DNA of 64,000 nt from Streptomyces roseofulvus (GTDB lineage Bacteria; Actinomycetota; Actinomycetes; Streptomycetales; Streptomycetaceae): NCBI RefSeq assembly GCF_039534915.1, contig NZ_BAAAWE010000001.1, positions 6,882,001-6,946,000 of the forward strand, written 5' to 3'. Made by a program: the position numbers and the translations under genes. The notes under the pieces were generated by a model. It did not search any database. It saw nothing but the letters and a program-made list of their open reading frames with translations, and was not told the DNA's origin. Positions 17,025 through 25,091 of the stretch are shown here, in pieces; the first letter of the stretch is position 1; every line of letters begins with the position of its first letter.

Positions 17025-17611
17025 CGCCGTCCGCGCTGCCGTGCTTCGCGGCCTCCGGATGAGCCTTGGCCGTTTCACCGCGTACGCGGCCGTCAGGCAG
17101 GTCCGAACCTGCGCCGACACGTCGGCTCGGCGCTGCTCGCGGTGGAGTGACACGCAGGCGGGGCCCACCACGGCCCCCAGTTCGCTCCGCGATCCCGGCC
17201 CGTGGCTGGACGCTCGACGACCGTCGACGGCACCGTCGTCGAGCCGGCCTCGGGCCCTCGCCCAGGCCGGCCGCGCGGGCACCGTCTTCGTGCCCCGACG
17301 GCGCCCGACGCCTCGGCGTCCAGGCCGCGCTCGGCGTCGGGAGCAGGTCCACGGGGCCTGGCCGGCGGCGGTTCACGCTCCCCGTCAAGAACAGCCGAAG
17401 CCGGCTCGCAACCACAGGCGGCGGCGAGGCCAAGGTATACGTCCCCGAGGGCGCTCGACTCGCCCTCCTCGCCGCGTGACGGTCACCGGCCCGTGCCGGC
17501 GCCGCGAGCGACACCCCCTGGACGTGTCGCGCTCGACCGTGGTCGAGATGATGGCCGCGCGGGACGATGTACGGGGACGACGACGGCTTCGAGACCAGCG
17601 GGGGCAGCGGC
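17025..17611. other. Intergenic, no gene recognised
   Basis: No frame shows consistent actinomycete third-position bias, a start context and a recognisable domain together. The last 130 bp (to about 17479, plus strand) end in a short coding-like tail (TLPVKNSRSRLATTGG) that may be a decayed remnant. It holds the promoter of the hydrolase gene that follows, but no clear -35/-10 pair was found. Confidence 0.4.
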
Positions 17612-18448
17612 ATGGAGCAGGCGGACTTCTTCGCGGCGTACGACGCGATGCTGCGGCGGTGGCCCGCGGACATCACGAGTGTCGACGTGCCGACGCCGTA
17701 CGGCAGTACACGGGTCCACGTCTGCGGTCCGGAGGCCGGCGCCCCGCTCCTGCTGCTGCCCGGAGGCGGCACCACCTCCATGGCGTGGTTCGGCAACGTC
17801 GAGGACCTCAGCCGCGCCCATCGCGTCCACGCGGTCGACGTCATGGGCGACTTCGGCCACAGCGTCAACGACGGAACGCCCCTGCGCGGCGCCGCGGATC
17901 TGATGACGTGGCTGGACGCGCTCCTGGACGGACTCAGCCTCGGGGAGACGAGCCTGTGCGGCCACTCCTACGGCGCCGCGATCGCCCTCCGCTACGCGCT
18001 GCACGCGCCCCGGCGCGTCAGCAGGCTGGCCCTCCTCGACCCCACCAACTGTTTCGCCGGGCCGAACCCCGGCTATCTGCTGCGCGCACTCCCATCGCTC
18101 CTGCGCCCCACCGTCGCGCGACAGCGCGCCTTCCTGCTGTGGGAGACCGGCCGGCCCCCCGAGGACCCCGGGTGGCAGCACTTCCTCGACAGCACCACGG
18201 CGGCCGCGCGATCCAAGGTCGTCGCCCTGCGCCGCCCCCGGCCGAAGGAGCTGAGGGGCTGCAGCGTTCCGACCCTGGTCCTCGTCGCCGGACGCAGCCG
18301 GACCCACGATGCGCGACGGGTGGCGGCCCGGGCCCGTGACCTCCTGCCCGAGACCGACGTCGTCGTCCTGCCCGACGCCACCCACCACACCCTGCCCACC
18401 GAGCGGCCGGCCGAACTCAACCACCTGCTCACGCGCTTCCTGGCCTGA
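17612..18448 (+). CDS. Alpha/beta hydrolase
   Basis: The protein has 278 residues. The nucleophile elbow GHSYG (Ser near 119), the oxyanion segment LPGGGTTSMAW near 50, and a C-terminal His in DATHH near 255 are typical of the alpha/beta hydrolase fold. No signal peptide is seen. Substrate unknown; such genes are common and may be esterases or peptidase-like enzymes. The ATG at 17612 (MEQADFFAAYD) was chosen because it matches where the conserved fold begins; an in-frame ATG at 17567 would add 15 low-complexity residues. It ends at a shared terminator with the convergent secreted protein. Confidence 0.85.
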   Translation: MEQADFFAAYDAMLRRWPADITSVDVPTPYGSTRVHVCGPEAGAPLLLLPGGGTTSMAWFGNVEDLSRAHRVHAVDVMGDFGHSVNDGTPLRGAADLMTWLDALLDGLSLGETSLCGHSYGAAIALRYALHAPRRVSRLALLDPTNCFAGPNPGYLLRALPSLLRPTVARQRAFLLWETGRPPEDPGWQHFLDSTTAAARSKVVALRRPRPKELRGCSVPTLVLVAGRSRTHDARRVAARARDLLPETDVVVLPDATHHTLPTERPAELNHLLTRFLA

Positions 18449-18512
18449 CGCGCGACCGGTTCGGCGCGTCGGACCAGGGACCGCGCCGCGCCCGAACGCG
18501 CGGCACCCCGCG

Positions 18513-18541
18513 ACGCCCGCCCCGGAGCGCGGGGCGGGCGT
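18513..18541. terminator. Bidirectional hairpin terminator
   Basis: ACGCCCGCCCCG (18513-18524) pairs perfectly with 18530-18541 across a 5-nt loop. It lies between convergent genes ending at 18448 and 18562. Confidence 0.75.
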
Positions 18542-18561
18542 GCGGATACGGCGGACGCGGA

Positions 18562-19068
18562 TCAGCAGTTCTTGATCTTCCAGATCGGATCCCAGCCCCA
18601 CCAGGAGGGGGCCACGTCGGGCGCGGTCGAGGTGTGGACGACCGTCCCGGCCGAGTTGGAGAACCCGGCCACCGTTCCGTCGGTCTGGTAGTTCTTGAAA
18701 CCGCCGCCGTCACCGCCGTTGCCCCAGTAGGACAGCGAGTAGGTGTTGCAGTAGTACAGGTCGAAGACCTTGTACGTGTTCCGGGTCGGATCCCACACGC
18801 GGGCGCACAGCCGGCCGGTCGGGCAGCTGTAGGTGCCGTCGGCGACGTAACGGACCCGTTCGGCGGCCGGAGAGATCGTCGGCGCCGTCGCCGGCACACC
18901 GCTCTCGGCCTGCGCACCGGCCGGATCGGCGACCACCGTGATCAGCGCGGTGTCGCTCACCGCCCGATCGGCAGGTGCGACGGCCTGGGCCGGGGCGGTG
19001 GCCAGGAGACCACCGAGGAACAGACCCACCACGGCGACGAGTCCCGCCGCCCTACGACGTAAGTGCAT
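18562..19068 (-). CDS. Small secreted Cys/Trp/Gly-rich protein, function unknown
   Basis: The protein has 168 residues. A Sec signal peptide (RRRAAGLVAVVGLFLGG..., cleavage after AQA near 28) is followed by a Pro/Ala linker and a compact C-terminal domain with four cysteines (YSCPTGRLC, YYCN, and a terminal KNC). It is also rich in Trp and Gly (YWGNGGDGGG). The layout resembles small extracellular inhibitor-like proteins of actinomycetes (for example the peptidase inhibitor I36 group), but I cannot confirm this. ATG 19068 is preceded by GGAGGA at good spacing. It is monocistronic. Confidence 0.8.
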   Translation of the reverse strand: MHLRRRAAGLVAVVGLFLGGLLATAPAQAVAPADRAVSDTALITVVADPAGAQAESGVPATAPTISPAAERVRYVADGTYSCPTGRLCARVWDPTRNTYKVFDLYYCNTYSLSYWGNGGDGGGFKNYQTDGTVAGFSNSAGTVVHTSTAPDVAPSWWGWDPIWKIKNC

Positions 19069-19363
19069 GCCTTTGTCCTCCGTGTCATGGTCGGAACAGA
19101 GATGCGCGCGCCGCCCAGTATGTGGCGGAGGGCCCGGAGATCACACGGCAAGGGGGGAGCAATGGCGGGAAAGCGGCGGGGCCCGTGAACCACCCGTTCC
19201 GCCGGGCGAGTCGGCAGGCTCCGCCGACCGTGGCGACGGCGCGGGCACGACGCGCTGGTCGCCCCGGCGCCGGCCGCCATGTTGCTCACCCCGGCTCGCG
19301 AGAGCGCCGACTCGCCCCCTTCGGCGGACGGATTCCGACCTATACGCGGTCCAGCATGGCCCC

Positions 19364-19951
19364 ATGACCGAGAACACCCCCAGCCCCACCCCGACTCCCA
19401 CCCACACCCCCACTCCTACCCCCACTGCCACCCCCGTCCAGGCGGTCCCGGAGGGCTACACCACCATCACGCCCTGGATCATCGGCTCCGACACCGCCGG
19501 ACTCATCGACTACCTGGAACGGGCCTTCGGCGCCGAGGACCTGGGCCGCTTCGTCCTGGAGGACGGCACGATCGGCCACGCCGAGCTGCGGATCGGGAAC
19601 GGCCGGCTCATGGCCTTCGACAGTCCGCCGGGCTGGTCGCCGACCCCCGCGTTCCTCCGCCTGTACGTGGAGGACGCGCGGGCCGTCCACCGGCGCGCGG
19701 TCGAGGCCGGCGGCGCCTCCGTCACCGAGGTCACGCACTTGTTCTTCGGCGACCTCGTCGGCCGCGTCCGCGACCCCTACGGCAACCTCTGGTGGATCCA
19801 GACCCACATCGAGGACGTCGACGAGGACGAGATGAACCGCCGCCTGGGCGACCCCGTCTTCACGCAGGCGATGGAGTACGTCCAGGGCGCGCTCCCCTCC
19901 CCGCCGGGCGGCGGGGAGGACGACGGCGCGGGAACGCGGCCCGCGCGATGA
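19364..19951 (+). CDS. VOC (glyoxalase/bleomycin-resistance fold) protein
   Basis: The protein has 195 residues. An unusual N-terminal tail of about 17 residues alternates Pro and Thr. A VOC domain follows: YTTITPWIIGSDTAGLIDYL at its start, then FGAEDLGRF, and DPYGNLWWIQTH near 145 with the typical metal-side Trp/His end. Members bind or modify small molecules; this subgroup (PhnB-like) often has no assigned substrate. The gene stops directly against the convergent GNAT gene, with no bases between the two stop codons. The ATG at 19364 gives the natural domain start. Confidence 0.85.
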   Translation: MTENTPSPTPTPTHTPTPTPTATPVQAVPEGYTTITPWIIGSDTAGLIDYLERAFGAEDLGRFVLEDGTIGHAELRIGNGRLMAFDSPPGWSPTPAFLRLYVEDARAVHRRAVEAGGASVTEVTHLFFGDLVGRVRDPYGNLWWIQTHIEDVDEDEMNRRLGDPVFTQAMEYVQGALPSPPGGGEDDGAGTRPAR

Positions 19952-20854
19952 CTAGTGCCGCGCGTCGCTCACCGGATGGAAGTTGACGCGCTCGCTGGTG
20001 ACGGGGAAGCCGGCCTTGGCGAAGTGCGCCGCCATGGGGACGTTGCCCAGGTCCGTCGCCGCGCTGATGAACTCCGCGCCCTGCTCGACCAGGAAGTGGG
20101 TGCACTCCGCGAGCAGGTCGTACGCGTAACCGTGTCCGCGCTGGTCCGGGACGACCCCGATGAAGCCGATGGTCGGCCCGGACGGGTTGTGGGCAGGTAT
20201 GTGGATCCCGGCCAGCTCGCCCGCCGGCGTACGTGCGACCTGCCACCACTCCCGCGGGGACGGGCACCAGTGGAAGAAGTCCAGTTCCTCCTGCGCGGCC
20301 TGGTCGACGCCGCCCTCCTCCACGGCCTTGAGTGCGTGGGCGTCGAGGGTCACGGAGTGGATGCGGCGCAGCGCGTCGAAGAACACGGCGTCGTCGGGCT
20401 CGGCCTCGAACCGCAGGCGACCGGGCCGTTCGGGCAGGCCGAGCTCCGGCGTCCACCGGTACAGGAGGCGTTCCACCAGGAGTTCGTAGCCGGCGGCCCG
20501 GGCGGCGGCGAAGCGTGCCTCGGCGGCGGCCCGGGGGCCGGCCTCCTCCCGCCAGTCGCCGGGCAGGTTGATCTCCAGCTCGACCCGCCAGGGCGCGGAC
20601 CGCAGCAGTTCGGCTCCGGCCTCCTCCTCGCCCTCGGCCACGTCGAACCAGTTGATGTTCACGGGCTCCGCGTCGTCGGGCCCGCCCCACCAGGCCCCGC
20701 GCGCGACGACCTCGCCGTCGCGCAGCGCGACCCGCTTCCACTCGGGGCGGAAGCGGGTACGCCGGTGCTTCTCACGGGCACCGAGGGGATCGGGAAGCGC
20801 GTCGAAGAGAGAGGCGTCGCTCGTGGAGAGCGTGCGGATGACCAGATCGGTCAT
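19952..20854 (-). CDS. GNAT family N-acetyltransferase
   Basis: The protein has 300 residues. The acetyl-CoA motif is seen near 233-247 (VVPDQRGHGYAYDLL, the Q/R-x-x-G-x-G/A signature). The N-terminal half (about 1-150) resembles a second, degenerate GNAT fold, giving a tandem architecture. A strong GGAGGA lies 7 nt before ATG 20854. A 21-codon open frame with an equally strong ribosome site sits just upstream and may control expression. The substrate cannot be told; resistance to an antibiotic or modification of an amine are possibilities. Confidence 0.88.
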   Translation of the reverse strand: MTDLVIRTLSTSDASLFDALPDPLGAREKHRRTRFRPEWKRVALRDGEVVARGAWWGGPDDAEPVNINWFDVAEGEEEAGAELLRSAPWRVELEINLPGDWREEAGPRAAAEARFAAARAAGYELLVERLLYRWTPELGLPERPGRLRFEAEPDDAVFFDALRRIHSVTLDAHALKAVEEGGVDQAAQEELDFFHWCPSPREWWQVARTPAGELAGIHIPAHNPSGPTIGFIGVVPDQRGHGYAYDLLAECTHFLVEQGAEFISAATDLGNVPMAAHFAKAGFPVTSERVNFHPVSDARH

Positions 20855-20885
20855 GGGATTTCCTCCGGGATACAGGCTGCGTGGA

Positions 20886-20948
20886 GCGCTCCCGGCCGGA
20901 CGTCAGAACTGACGGACCACCACGCCGGACCGGTGGAAGCGGGAGCGC
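20886..20948 (-). promoter_or_regulatory. Possible attenuator stem across the leader peptide stop
   Basis: In the transcript, GCGCTCCC (20948-20941, within the short open frame) can pair with GGGAGCGC (20893-20886, after its stop). Ribosomes on the short frame would open the stem. The effect on the acetyltransferase is inference. Confidence 0.3.
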
Positions 20949-20968
20949 CGGAAAGATCTGAACTGCAC
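20903..20968 (-). CDS. Putative 21-residue leader peptide upstream of GNAT gene
   Basis: GTG at 20968 to TGA at 20905-20903 encodes 21 residues rich in Arg, Phe and Val (motif FRRSRFHRSG). AAGGAGG lies 8 nt before the start, the strongest ribosome site in this area. It ends 48 bp upstream of the acetyltransferase ATG on the same strand. The peptide has no resemblance to a stable domain. A regulatory uORF is the likeliest reading. It could also be a chance small frame, so confidence is moderate. Confidence 0.45.
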   Translation of the reverse strand: MQFRSFRRSRFHRSGVVVRQF

Positions 20969-21246
20969 CGCACTCGCCTCCTTCCATCCGTCTCAGGGCG
21001 TGGAGCCCCACCCTAGGGGACCCCACACGGTCCCGTCCACGGATTTCCGTGTGGCGACGGACGGCGGAGTGACGTTGCCGGTCCCCGGCAACGTCAGGGC
21101 ACGAAAGTGTGGGTGCTGAGGCCGAAGAGCCGGTGGGGCTCCGTGCGTAGGGTCCGTGTCCGTGCGGACGGCAGCTCGGGGAGCTCGGGCTTCTCGGCAG
21201 TGAGCCGGCACCTCATGCTCTGCCACGACCGACCGGAGGAAAGGCC

Positions 21247-21582
21247 ATGTCCGATGCGCAAGACGAGAGAGAAGACAGGACCTCGGGCTCCGGCGGCCCG
21301 CGCGGCACAGCCCGCTCCTTGGGGCGCGCGTGGCGTGCGCTGGACCGGGCCCTGGGCGGAGAGAGGCTGCGCACCCCGTTCCAGCAACGGGTGGCGCGCC
21401 ACCCCGTGGCTACCGGGTTCGATGTCGCCATGGCTGTCGGGCTCCTCCTGTCGGTGTTCGAAGCGGGTCTGAGCGCGCTGGCGCCCGCGCTGGCCGCCGG
21501 CCTGATCTACGGCTCTACGGCGGCCGCGGAGCGTCGCCGGCAGGGGCGCCTCAAGCGCACGGGGCTGTGGGACGGCGCGTAG
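21247..21582 (+). CDS. Small membrane-associated protein, function unknown
   Basis: The protein has 111 residues. A polar N-terminus (about 1-50, rich in Arg, Glu and Gly) is followed by two hydrophobic stretches (about 57-72 and 76-90) and a basic tail (ERRRQGRLKRTG). This predicts a two-pass or hairpin membrane protein. ATG 21247 has GGAGGAAA at ideal spacing, which supports a real gene. It is followed 11 bp later by a membrane PH-domain-like gene, so they may form an operon. No family recognised. Confidence 0.75.
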   Translation: MSDAQDEREDRTSGSGGPRGTARSLGRAWRALDRALGGERLRTPFQQRVARHPVATGFDVAMAVGLLLSVFEAGLSALAPALAAGLIYGSTAAAERRRQGRLKRTGLWDGA

Positions 21583-21593
21583 AGGGCCCCGGC

Positions 21594-22133
21594 ATGTCAG
21601 GGAGAATCCTGAGGCGGACAACTCCTCAAGCCGGGAAGGACGTTGTTCACGTGCGCGTCCACGGCAGCGTGGACATGCCCGACGTGTGGAGCGGCTTCAA
21701 CGCCACGGACCGGCAGAGGCACTGGTGGCGGAACGGCATGGGGATGTCGGCCCTCGTCGGCGTGGTGGCGGCGATGATCTCGACCACGCCTGAGCCGGGC
21801 ACGTGGTGGGGGGTCGGCGGTTGCGGGGTTGTGGCCGTGGTCGTGTTCCTGGGCTACGTCGACGTGATCTACGGCGGGGTCCTCCTGACCGCGACGGGGT
21901 TGGAGTTCCGGACCTTCGTCAGCAGGCGCGTCGTCCCCTGGAACGAAGTCGCCGACATGGAGAGGCGACAGCGCGTGACTCGGAGCGGAGTCTGGTCCGA
22001 TCTTCGGGTCGTCAGGGTCCGTGGACGTTCGCTCGGGATCCCGGGGACCGTCACCCACCGGATGATGGATGCAGAGCTTGAGCGGAAGCAGGTAGCCATC
22101 CAGGAGTGCTGGTCCCGTGCGGTCGGCGGTTGA
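21594..22133 (+). CDS. Membrane protein with PH-like domain
   Basis: The protein has 179 residues. There is a polar N-terminus, two membrane helices (about 52-67 and 74-95), then a C-terminal domain that looks like the bacterial PH-like module (LLTATGLEFRTFVSRRVVPWNEVADM). ATG 21594 lies 11 bp after the previous stop. A weak GAGGG precedes it, so it probably depends on coupling to the upstream small gene. Role unknown; such proteins are common and uncharacterised in Streptomyces. Confidence 0.75.
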   Translation: MSGRILRRTTPQAGKDVVHVRVHGSVDMPDVWSGFNATDRQRHWWRNGMGMSALVGVVAAMISTTPEPGTWWGVGGCGVVAVVVFLGYVDVIYGGVLLTATGLEFRTFVSRRVVPWNEVADMERRQRVTRSGVWSDLRVVRVRGRSLGIPGTVTHRMMDAELERKQVAIQECWSRAVGG

Positions 22134-22169
22134 CGGGCCGCATGTCGGCCGGCTTCGTGGTGTGCACTA

Positions 22170-22925
22170 TCACTCATCGACACCGGTCCCGTTGTACGGC
22201 CGGATGGCCACCGTGACATCCATGCGGAAGACGTTCGCTCCCGCCGCGGACGGCAGGCCCAGGACCCGGTCGAGCGCGCGGCCGGCGGGGCCGCAGCCGC
22301 TGGTGCCCGGGGCGGCGAACTCCGCGTCCTGGGCGCCGAAGGTGACGACCAGGGGGTCCTTGGATATCACCCGGGTGGGAACGGTGTCCTTGAGCACCAG
22401 GTGGACCGCGTCCTCGTCGCTGCCCACCGCGCAGCCCGACTTCACGAAGGCCGGCAAGCCATGTGCCGCGCCTATCGCGAACGTGATGTCGAACTCGCCG
22501 CGCCGGCTGTCGTCGGACAGGAAGTCCGCGTAACCCCCGTACTGCGGAGTCAGGGTCAACGGGGAGCGCCCCACCCGGATCGGCGCAGCGGTCATCTCCC
22601 CGAAGACCTGGCGGAATTCGCCGTCCACGCGGCCTTCCGCGAAGGTGATCTTCATGGGCTCGGTGAGCGGCTCGTCGACCCCGCCCATGCGCAGATGCCC
22701 CGTGGCGTGCATGACCTCGCAGCGCCAGGTCCCGGGATCCGCACCGGCGGGCAGTTCGTCCACGGCCGGGCAGGCGGAGAAGTCGAACTCGGACAGGTCG
22801 GTGCTCTGTTCCACGCCCTGTGCGGGCGCGGCCCCCAGGGCGAGTCCGGCGATCAGGGCGCCCGCGGCAGCACGCGTGAAGCGGCGGAGGACGGTGCGAT
22901 GCGAGGTCACTCGGTTCGGTGTCAT
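22170..22925 (-). CDS. Secreted protein, function unknown, divergent from ArsR-like regulator
   Basis: The protein has 251 residues. An N-terminal signal (TVLRRFTRAAAGALIAGLALG, cleavage after AQG near 37) leads to an exported beta-rich protein with four cysteines (SACP, WRCEV, SGCAV, SGCGP), likely two disulphides. No domain was recognised. The gene is divergent from a winged-helix regulator, and the shared 75-bp gap is full of TCTGCAGA palindromes, so it is probably a direct target of that regulator. This regulator/secreted-target pair is common in Streptomyces. Confidence 0.85.
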   Translation of the reverse strand: MTPNRVTSHRTVLRRFTRAAAGALIAGLALGAAPAQGVEQSTDLSEFDFSACPAVDELPAGADPGTWRCEVMHATGHLRMGGVDEPLTEPMKITFAEGRVDGEFRQVFGEMTAAPIRVGRSPLTLTPQYGGYADFLSDDSRRGEFDITFAIGAAHGLPAFVKSGCAVGSDEDAVHLVLKDTVPTRVISKDPLVVTFGAQDAEFAAPGTSGCGPAGRALDRVLGLPSAAGANVFRMDVTVAIRPYNGTGVDE

Positions 22926-22936
22926 GCATCCAGCAT

Positions 22937-22974
22937 TGCAGAGATTTCTCTGCAGAGGAAGGTCTGCAGAGAAA
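22937..22974. promoter_or_regulatory. Cluster of TCTGCAGA-type operators in divergent promoter
   Basis: Three overlapping or adjacent palindromes are present: 22937-22954 (8-bp arms, 2-nt centre), CTCTGCAGAG at 22948-22957 and TCTGCAGA at 22963-22970. A TAGACT -10-like box at 22989-22994 is followed by ATG 23001 only 6 nt later, suggesting leaderless transcription of the regulator gene. Confidence 0.65.
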
Positions 22975-23000
22975 TCGCTGCCGTCGGATAGACTTGCGGC

Positions 23001-23573
23001 ATGACGGAAGAACGCGGAGCGGAACCCTCAGCGCAGCGCACGGTCGAGAGTCCCGAGGTGCTCAAGGCCCTCGCCCACCCCCTGCGGCTGCGGATCCTGC
23101 GCCACCTCGGCGCCGCGGGCCCGGCCACCTCGACCACGCTCGCCGCGGCCCTCGGCGAGAACACCGGGACGCTCAGCTACCACCTGCGCATGCTGGAACG
23201 CAGCGGCCTCATCGAGGACATCCCCGAGCGCTCCACCGGACGTGAGCGGTGGTGGCGCGGGGTGCGCGGCCTCGACATCCGCAGACCCCCGCAGGGCGAG
23301 CTGACGGAGGCCGAACGCGCCCTGTCCGCCGAGCTGGACCGGATGAGAATGGAGGAGGACGTCGAGCTGGCCCGGCGGTTCACCGCCGGACAGGCGGAGT
23401 CCGAAGGCTGGATGCGGGGTTCCCGCAGCCTCATCCACCTCACGAAGGACGAGCTGGACGCGTTCCACGACGACTATCTGGCCCTGCTCGCGCGCTATGC
23501 CCGCGGGCCCGAGGACGCCCCCGACGACGCGCGCCCCGTACTCCTCCGTTGGTTCGGCCTGCCCGCCGACTGA
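23001..23573 (+). CDS. ArsR-like winged-helix transcriptional regulator
   Basis: The protein has 190 residues. The HTH region (about 17-85) reads EVLKALAHPLRLRILRHLG... with NTGTLSYHLRMLERSGLI as the recognition part, typical of the HTH_20/ArsR group. The C-terminal half is helical and Glu/Arg-rich with no metal-binding CxC motif, so it senses something other than arsenic-type metals or responds to protein partners. It is divergent from the secreted-protein gene and likely represses it and itself through the TCTGCAGA sites. Confidence 0.9.
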   Translation: MTEERGAEPSAQRTVESPEVLKALAHPLRLRILRHLGAAGPATSTTLAAALGENTGTLSYHLRMLERSGLIEDIPERSTGRERWWRGVRGLDIRRPPQGELTEAERALSAELDRMRMEEDVELARRFTAGQAESEGWMRGSRSLIHLTKDELDAFHDDYLALLARYARGPEDAPDDARPVLLRWFGLPAD

Positions 23574-23811
23574 CCGGCGACCTGCCGACGAAGTACTCGA
23601 TCGTCGAGTGGCCAGCCCGTGGCGGAGGCGACCGGGTGCGCCGATCGCCGAGTGCTGCGCTGACGAGGTGGCCCTGGTGGCCTTGTCGGCCGCTGCCTCC
23701 TCGTCCCCGGCCGCCCCGGCGGCCACCGGCGCGAGTGATCGTCCGCGCGACCTCCTACGTCTTGCGCGGCACCGTCATATGGCTTCGATCCGCCTCCGGC
23801 CCAAGACGTGA

Positions 23812-24156
23812 TCAACCCGGTTTCAGAGCGTCAGCCCGCTTCATGAGGTCCGCTGCGATGTCGTCCCAGTCGGGACCGAAGATCTGCAGGACCATCGCAG
23901 CCTCCCGCATCAGCTCGGGCTCGTCCGGCCGTTGCAACAGCACCAGTCGATACGAAAGGTTCCGGATCCAGACAGGAAGATTTCCGTCGACGTACTGCGG
24001 GCAGAGCTCGCGCAGCATGGCGAGGATCGCGTCCGCGTCGGCGAAGGTCAGCTCTTCGACGAAGTACCGCTCCCGGTGTTCCCGGCCGCACTCCGGTGTC
24101 GGTCGGTACTCATCTCCGTAGAGGCAGCGAGCGTGCTCCGTCAGGGTGCTGTGCAT
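23812..24156 (-). CDS. Conserved-looking small protein, function unknown
   Basis: The protein has 114 residues starting at ATG 24156 (MHSTLTEHARCLYGD). It is acidic and helical, with a DxD-like FADADAILAMLRELCP segment and FGPDWDDIAADLMKRAD near the end. No signal or membrane segment. No clear ribosome site precedes the ATG, and the open frame continues upstream with unlikely composition, so the start is uncertain. Base composition is slightly less GC-rich than its neighbours, possibly from transfer. No family recognised. Confidence 0.6.
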   Translation of the reverse strand: MHSTLTEHARCLYGDEYRPTPECGREHRERYFVEELTFADADAILAMLRELCPQYVDGNLPVWIRNLSYRLVLLQRPDEPELMREAAMVLQIFGPDWDDIAADLMKRADALKPG

Positions 24157-24598
24157 GAACCGGAAGCCTACGACTTCATGATCCGCCGGACAGTTCCTGG
24201 GACTGTTCCGAAAGCAGATCTTTGCTGCTTTTGAGATGGGTGTGATGGTCGGGCTCGGGTATCGTCCCTCTCGGCTGCAATCCCGGTGCCGCAAAGACGG
24301 GCGATCGTGCAACGGACAACCGGGAGTTCCCGTTGCGTGCGCCCGTACCAACCTTCCTCAGTCACAGCCACTCGTTGAGGACCGCGACCAGCACGGTGCC
24401 TCGTGGCAGACGGCAGGCTTGTGGCATTCCGGCGGCCGGCCGGCGCACCCTGATTGCTTCCAGGACCGGCTCGAACCGCGGGCCGAGCGCGCGCTGAGGC
24501 TCGCGAAGGTGCTCGCCGCGTCGACCAGGGGCGCGCGTGGGCTCCGTGTCGGCGGGGAGCCGCGTCACGGGCGGGGGCCGCGCTCGTAAGGTCGAGGC
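24157..24598. other. Intergenic, nothing recognised
   Basis: This 442-bp gap has lower GC than its neighbours near 24180-24320. No convincing coding frame, tRNA or known riboswitch was seen. It must hold the start region of the minus-strand small gene and the promoter of the PPOX gene. Confidence 0.4.
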
Positions 24599-25060
24599 AT
24601 GACGAACGAGACGGCGCCGCGCGACCGGGCGCAGCGCATCAAGGACGTACGGCGCAGGCTGGAGCGGGAGAGGGACCTCTGGGTCGCCTCCGCGGGTCCC
24701 GACGGGGTGCCGTACCTCGTGCCGCTCTCGTTCCTCTGGGACGGGAGGGACGTCTGGCTCGTCACCCGGCTGACCAACCCCACCGGCCGCAACCTCGCCG
24801 CCAACCCCCGGACCCGGCTCGCCCTCGGCGACACCAGAGACGTCGTCCTCCTCGACGGCGAGGTCACCACGTACACCCACGACGAGGTCCCGGCGGAGAC
24901 CGCCGACGGCTTCCGCGCCAAGACGGGCTGGGAAGCCCGCCGTTCGGGCCCGGCCTACCGCTGGTTCCGCGTCCGTCCGACGGACCTCCAGGCGTGGCAC
25001 GAGGAGCCGGAGCTGGCTGGGCGGCAGCTCATGACGGACGGGGCGTGGACCGACGCCTGA
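24599..25060 (+). CDS. Pyridoxamine 5'-phosphate oxidase-fold protein
   Basis: The protein has 153 residues. A split-barrel flavin/F420-binding fold is suggested by LWVASAGPDGVPYLVPLSFLWDG near the start, VTRLTNPTGRNLAANPRTRL in the middle and YRWFRVRPTDLQAW near the end. Members bind FMN or F420 and reduce or oxidise small molecules; the substrate is unknown. The ATG at 24599 has AAGGTCGAGG upstream. The next gene starts 31 bp later in the same direction and may be co-transcribed. Confidence 0.85.
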   Translation: MTNETAPRDRAQRIKDVRRRLERERDLWVASAGPDGVPYLVPLSFLWDGRDVWLVTRLTNPTGRNLAANPRTRLALGDTRDVVLLDGEVTTYTHDEVPAETADGFRAKTGWEARRSGPAYRWFRVRPTDLQAWHEEPELAGRQLMTDGAWTDA

Positions 25061-25091
25061 CGGACGCGAACGGGTCTGGTAGAACACGCGT

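Noticed and set aside
16242..17282. Possible PPE- or collagen-like repeat protein on the minus strand
   Set aside because: The Pro/Gly repeat arises from the minisatellite; frame changes at the 41-bp units, and no start context is present.
16291..17868. Long minus-strand open frame over the 42-bp repeat (525 codons), and others on both strands
   Set aside because: The 41-bp units shift frame, there is no ribosome site or domain, and it overlaps the antisense of a real hydrolase gene; GC-rich DNA gives long stop-free frames by chance.
24157..24598. Possible riboswitch in the lower-GC gap before the PPOX gene
   Set aside because: No conserved core of cobalamin, SAM, TPP or c-di-AMP riboswitches could be matched by eye.
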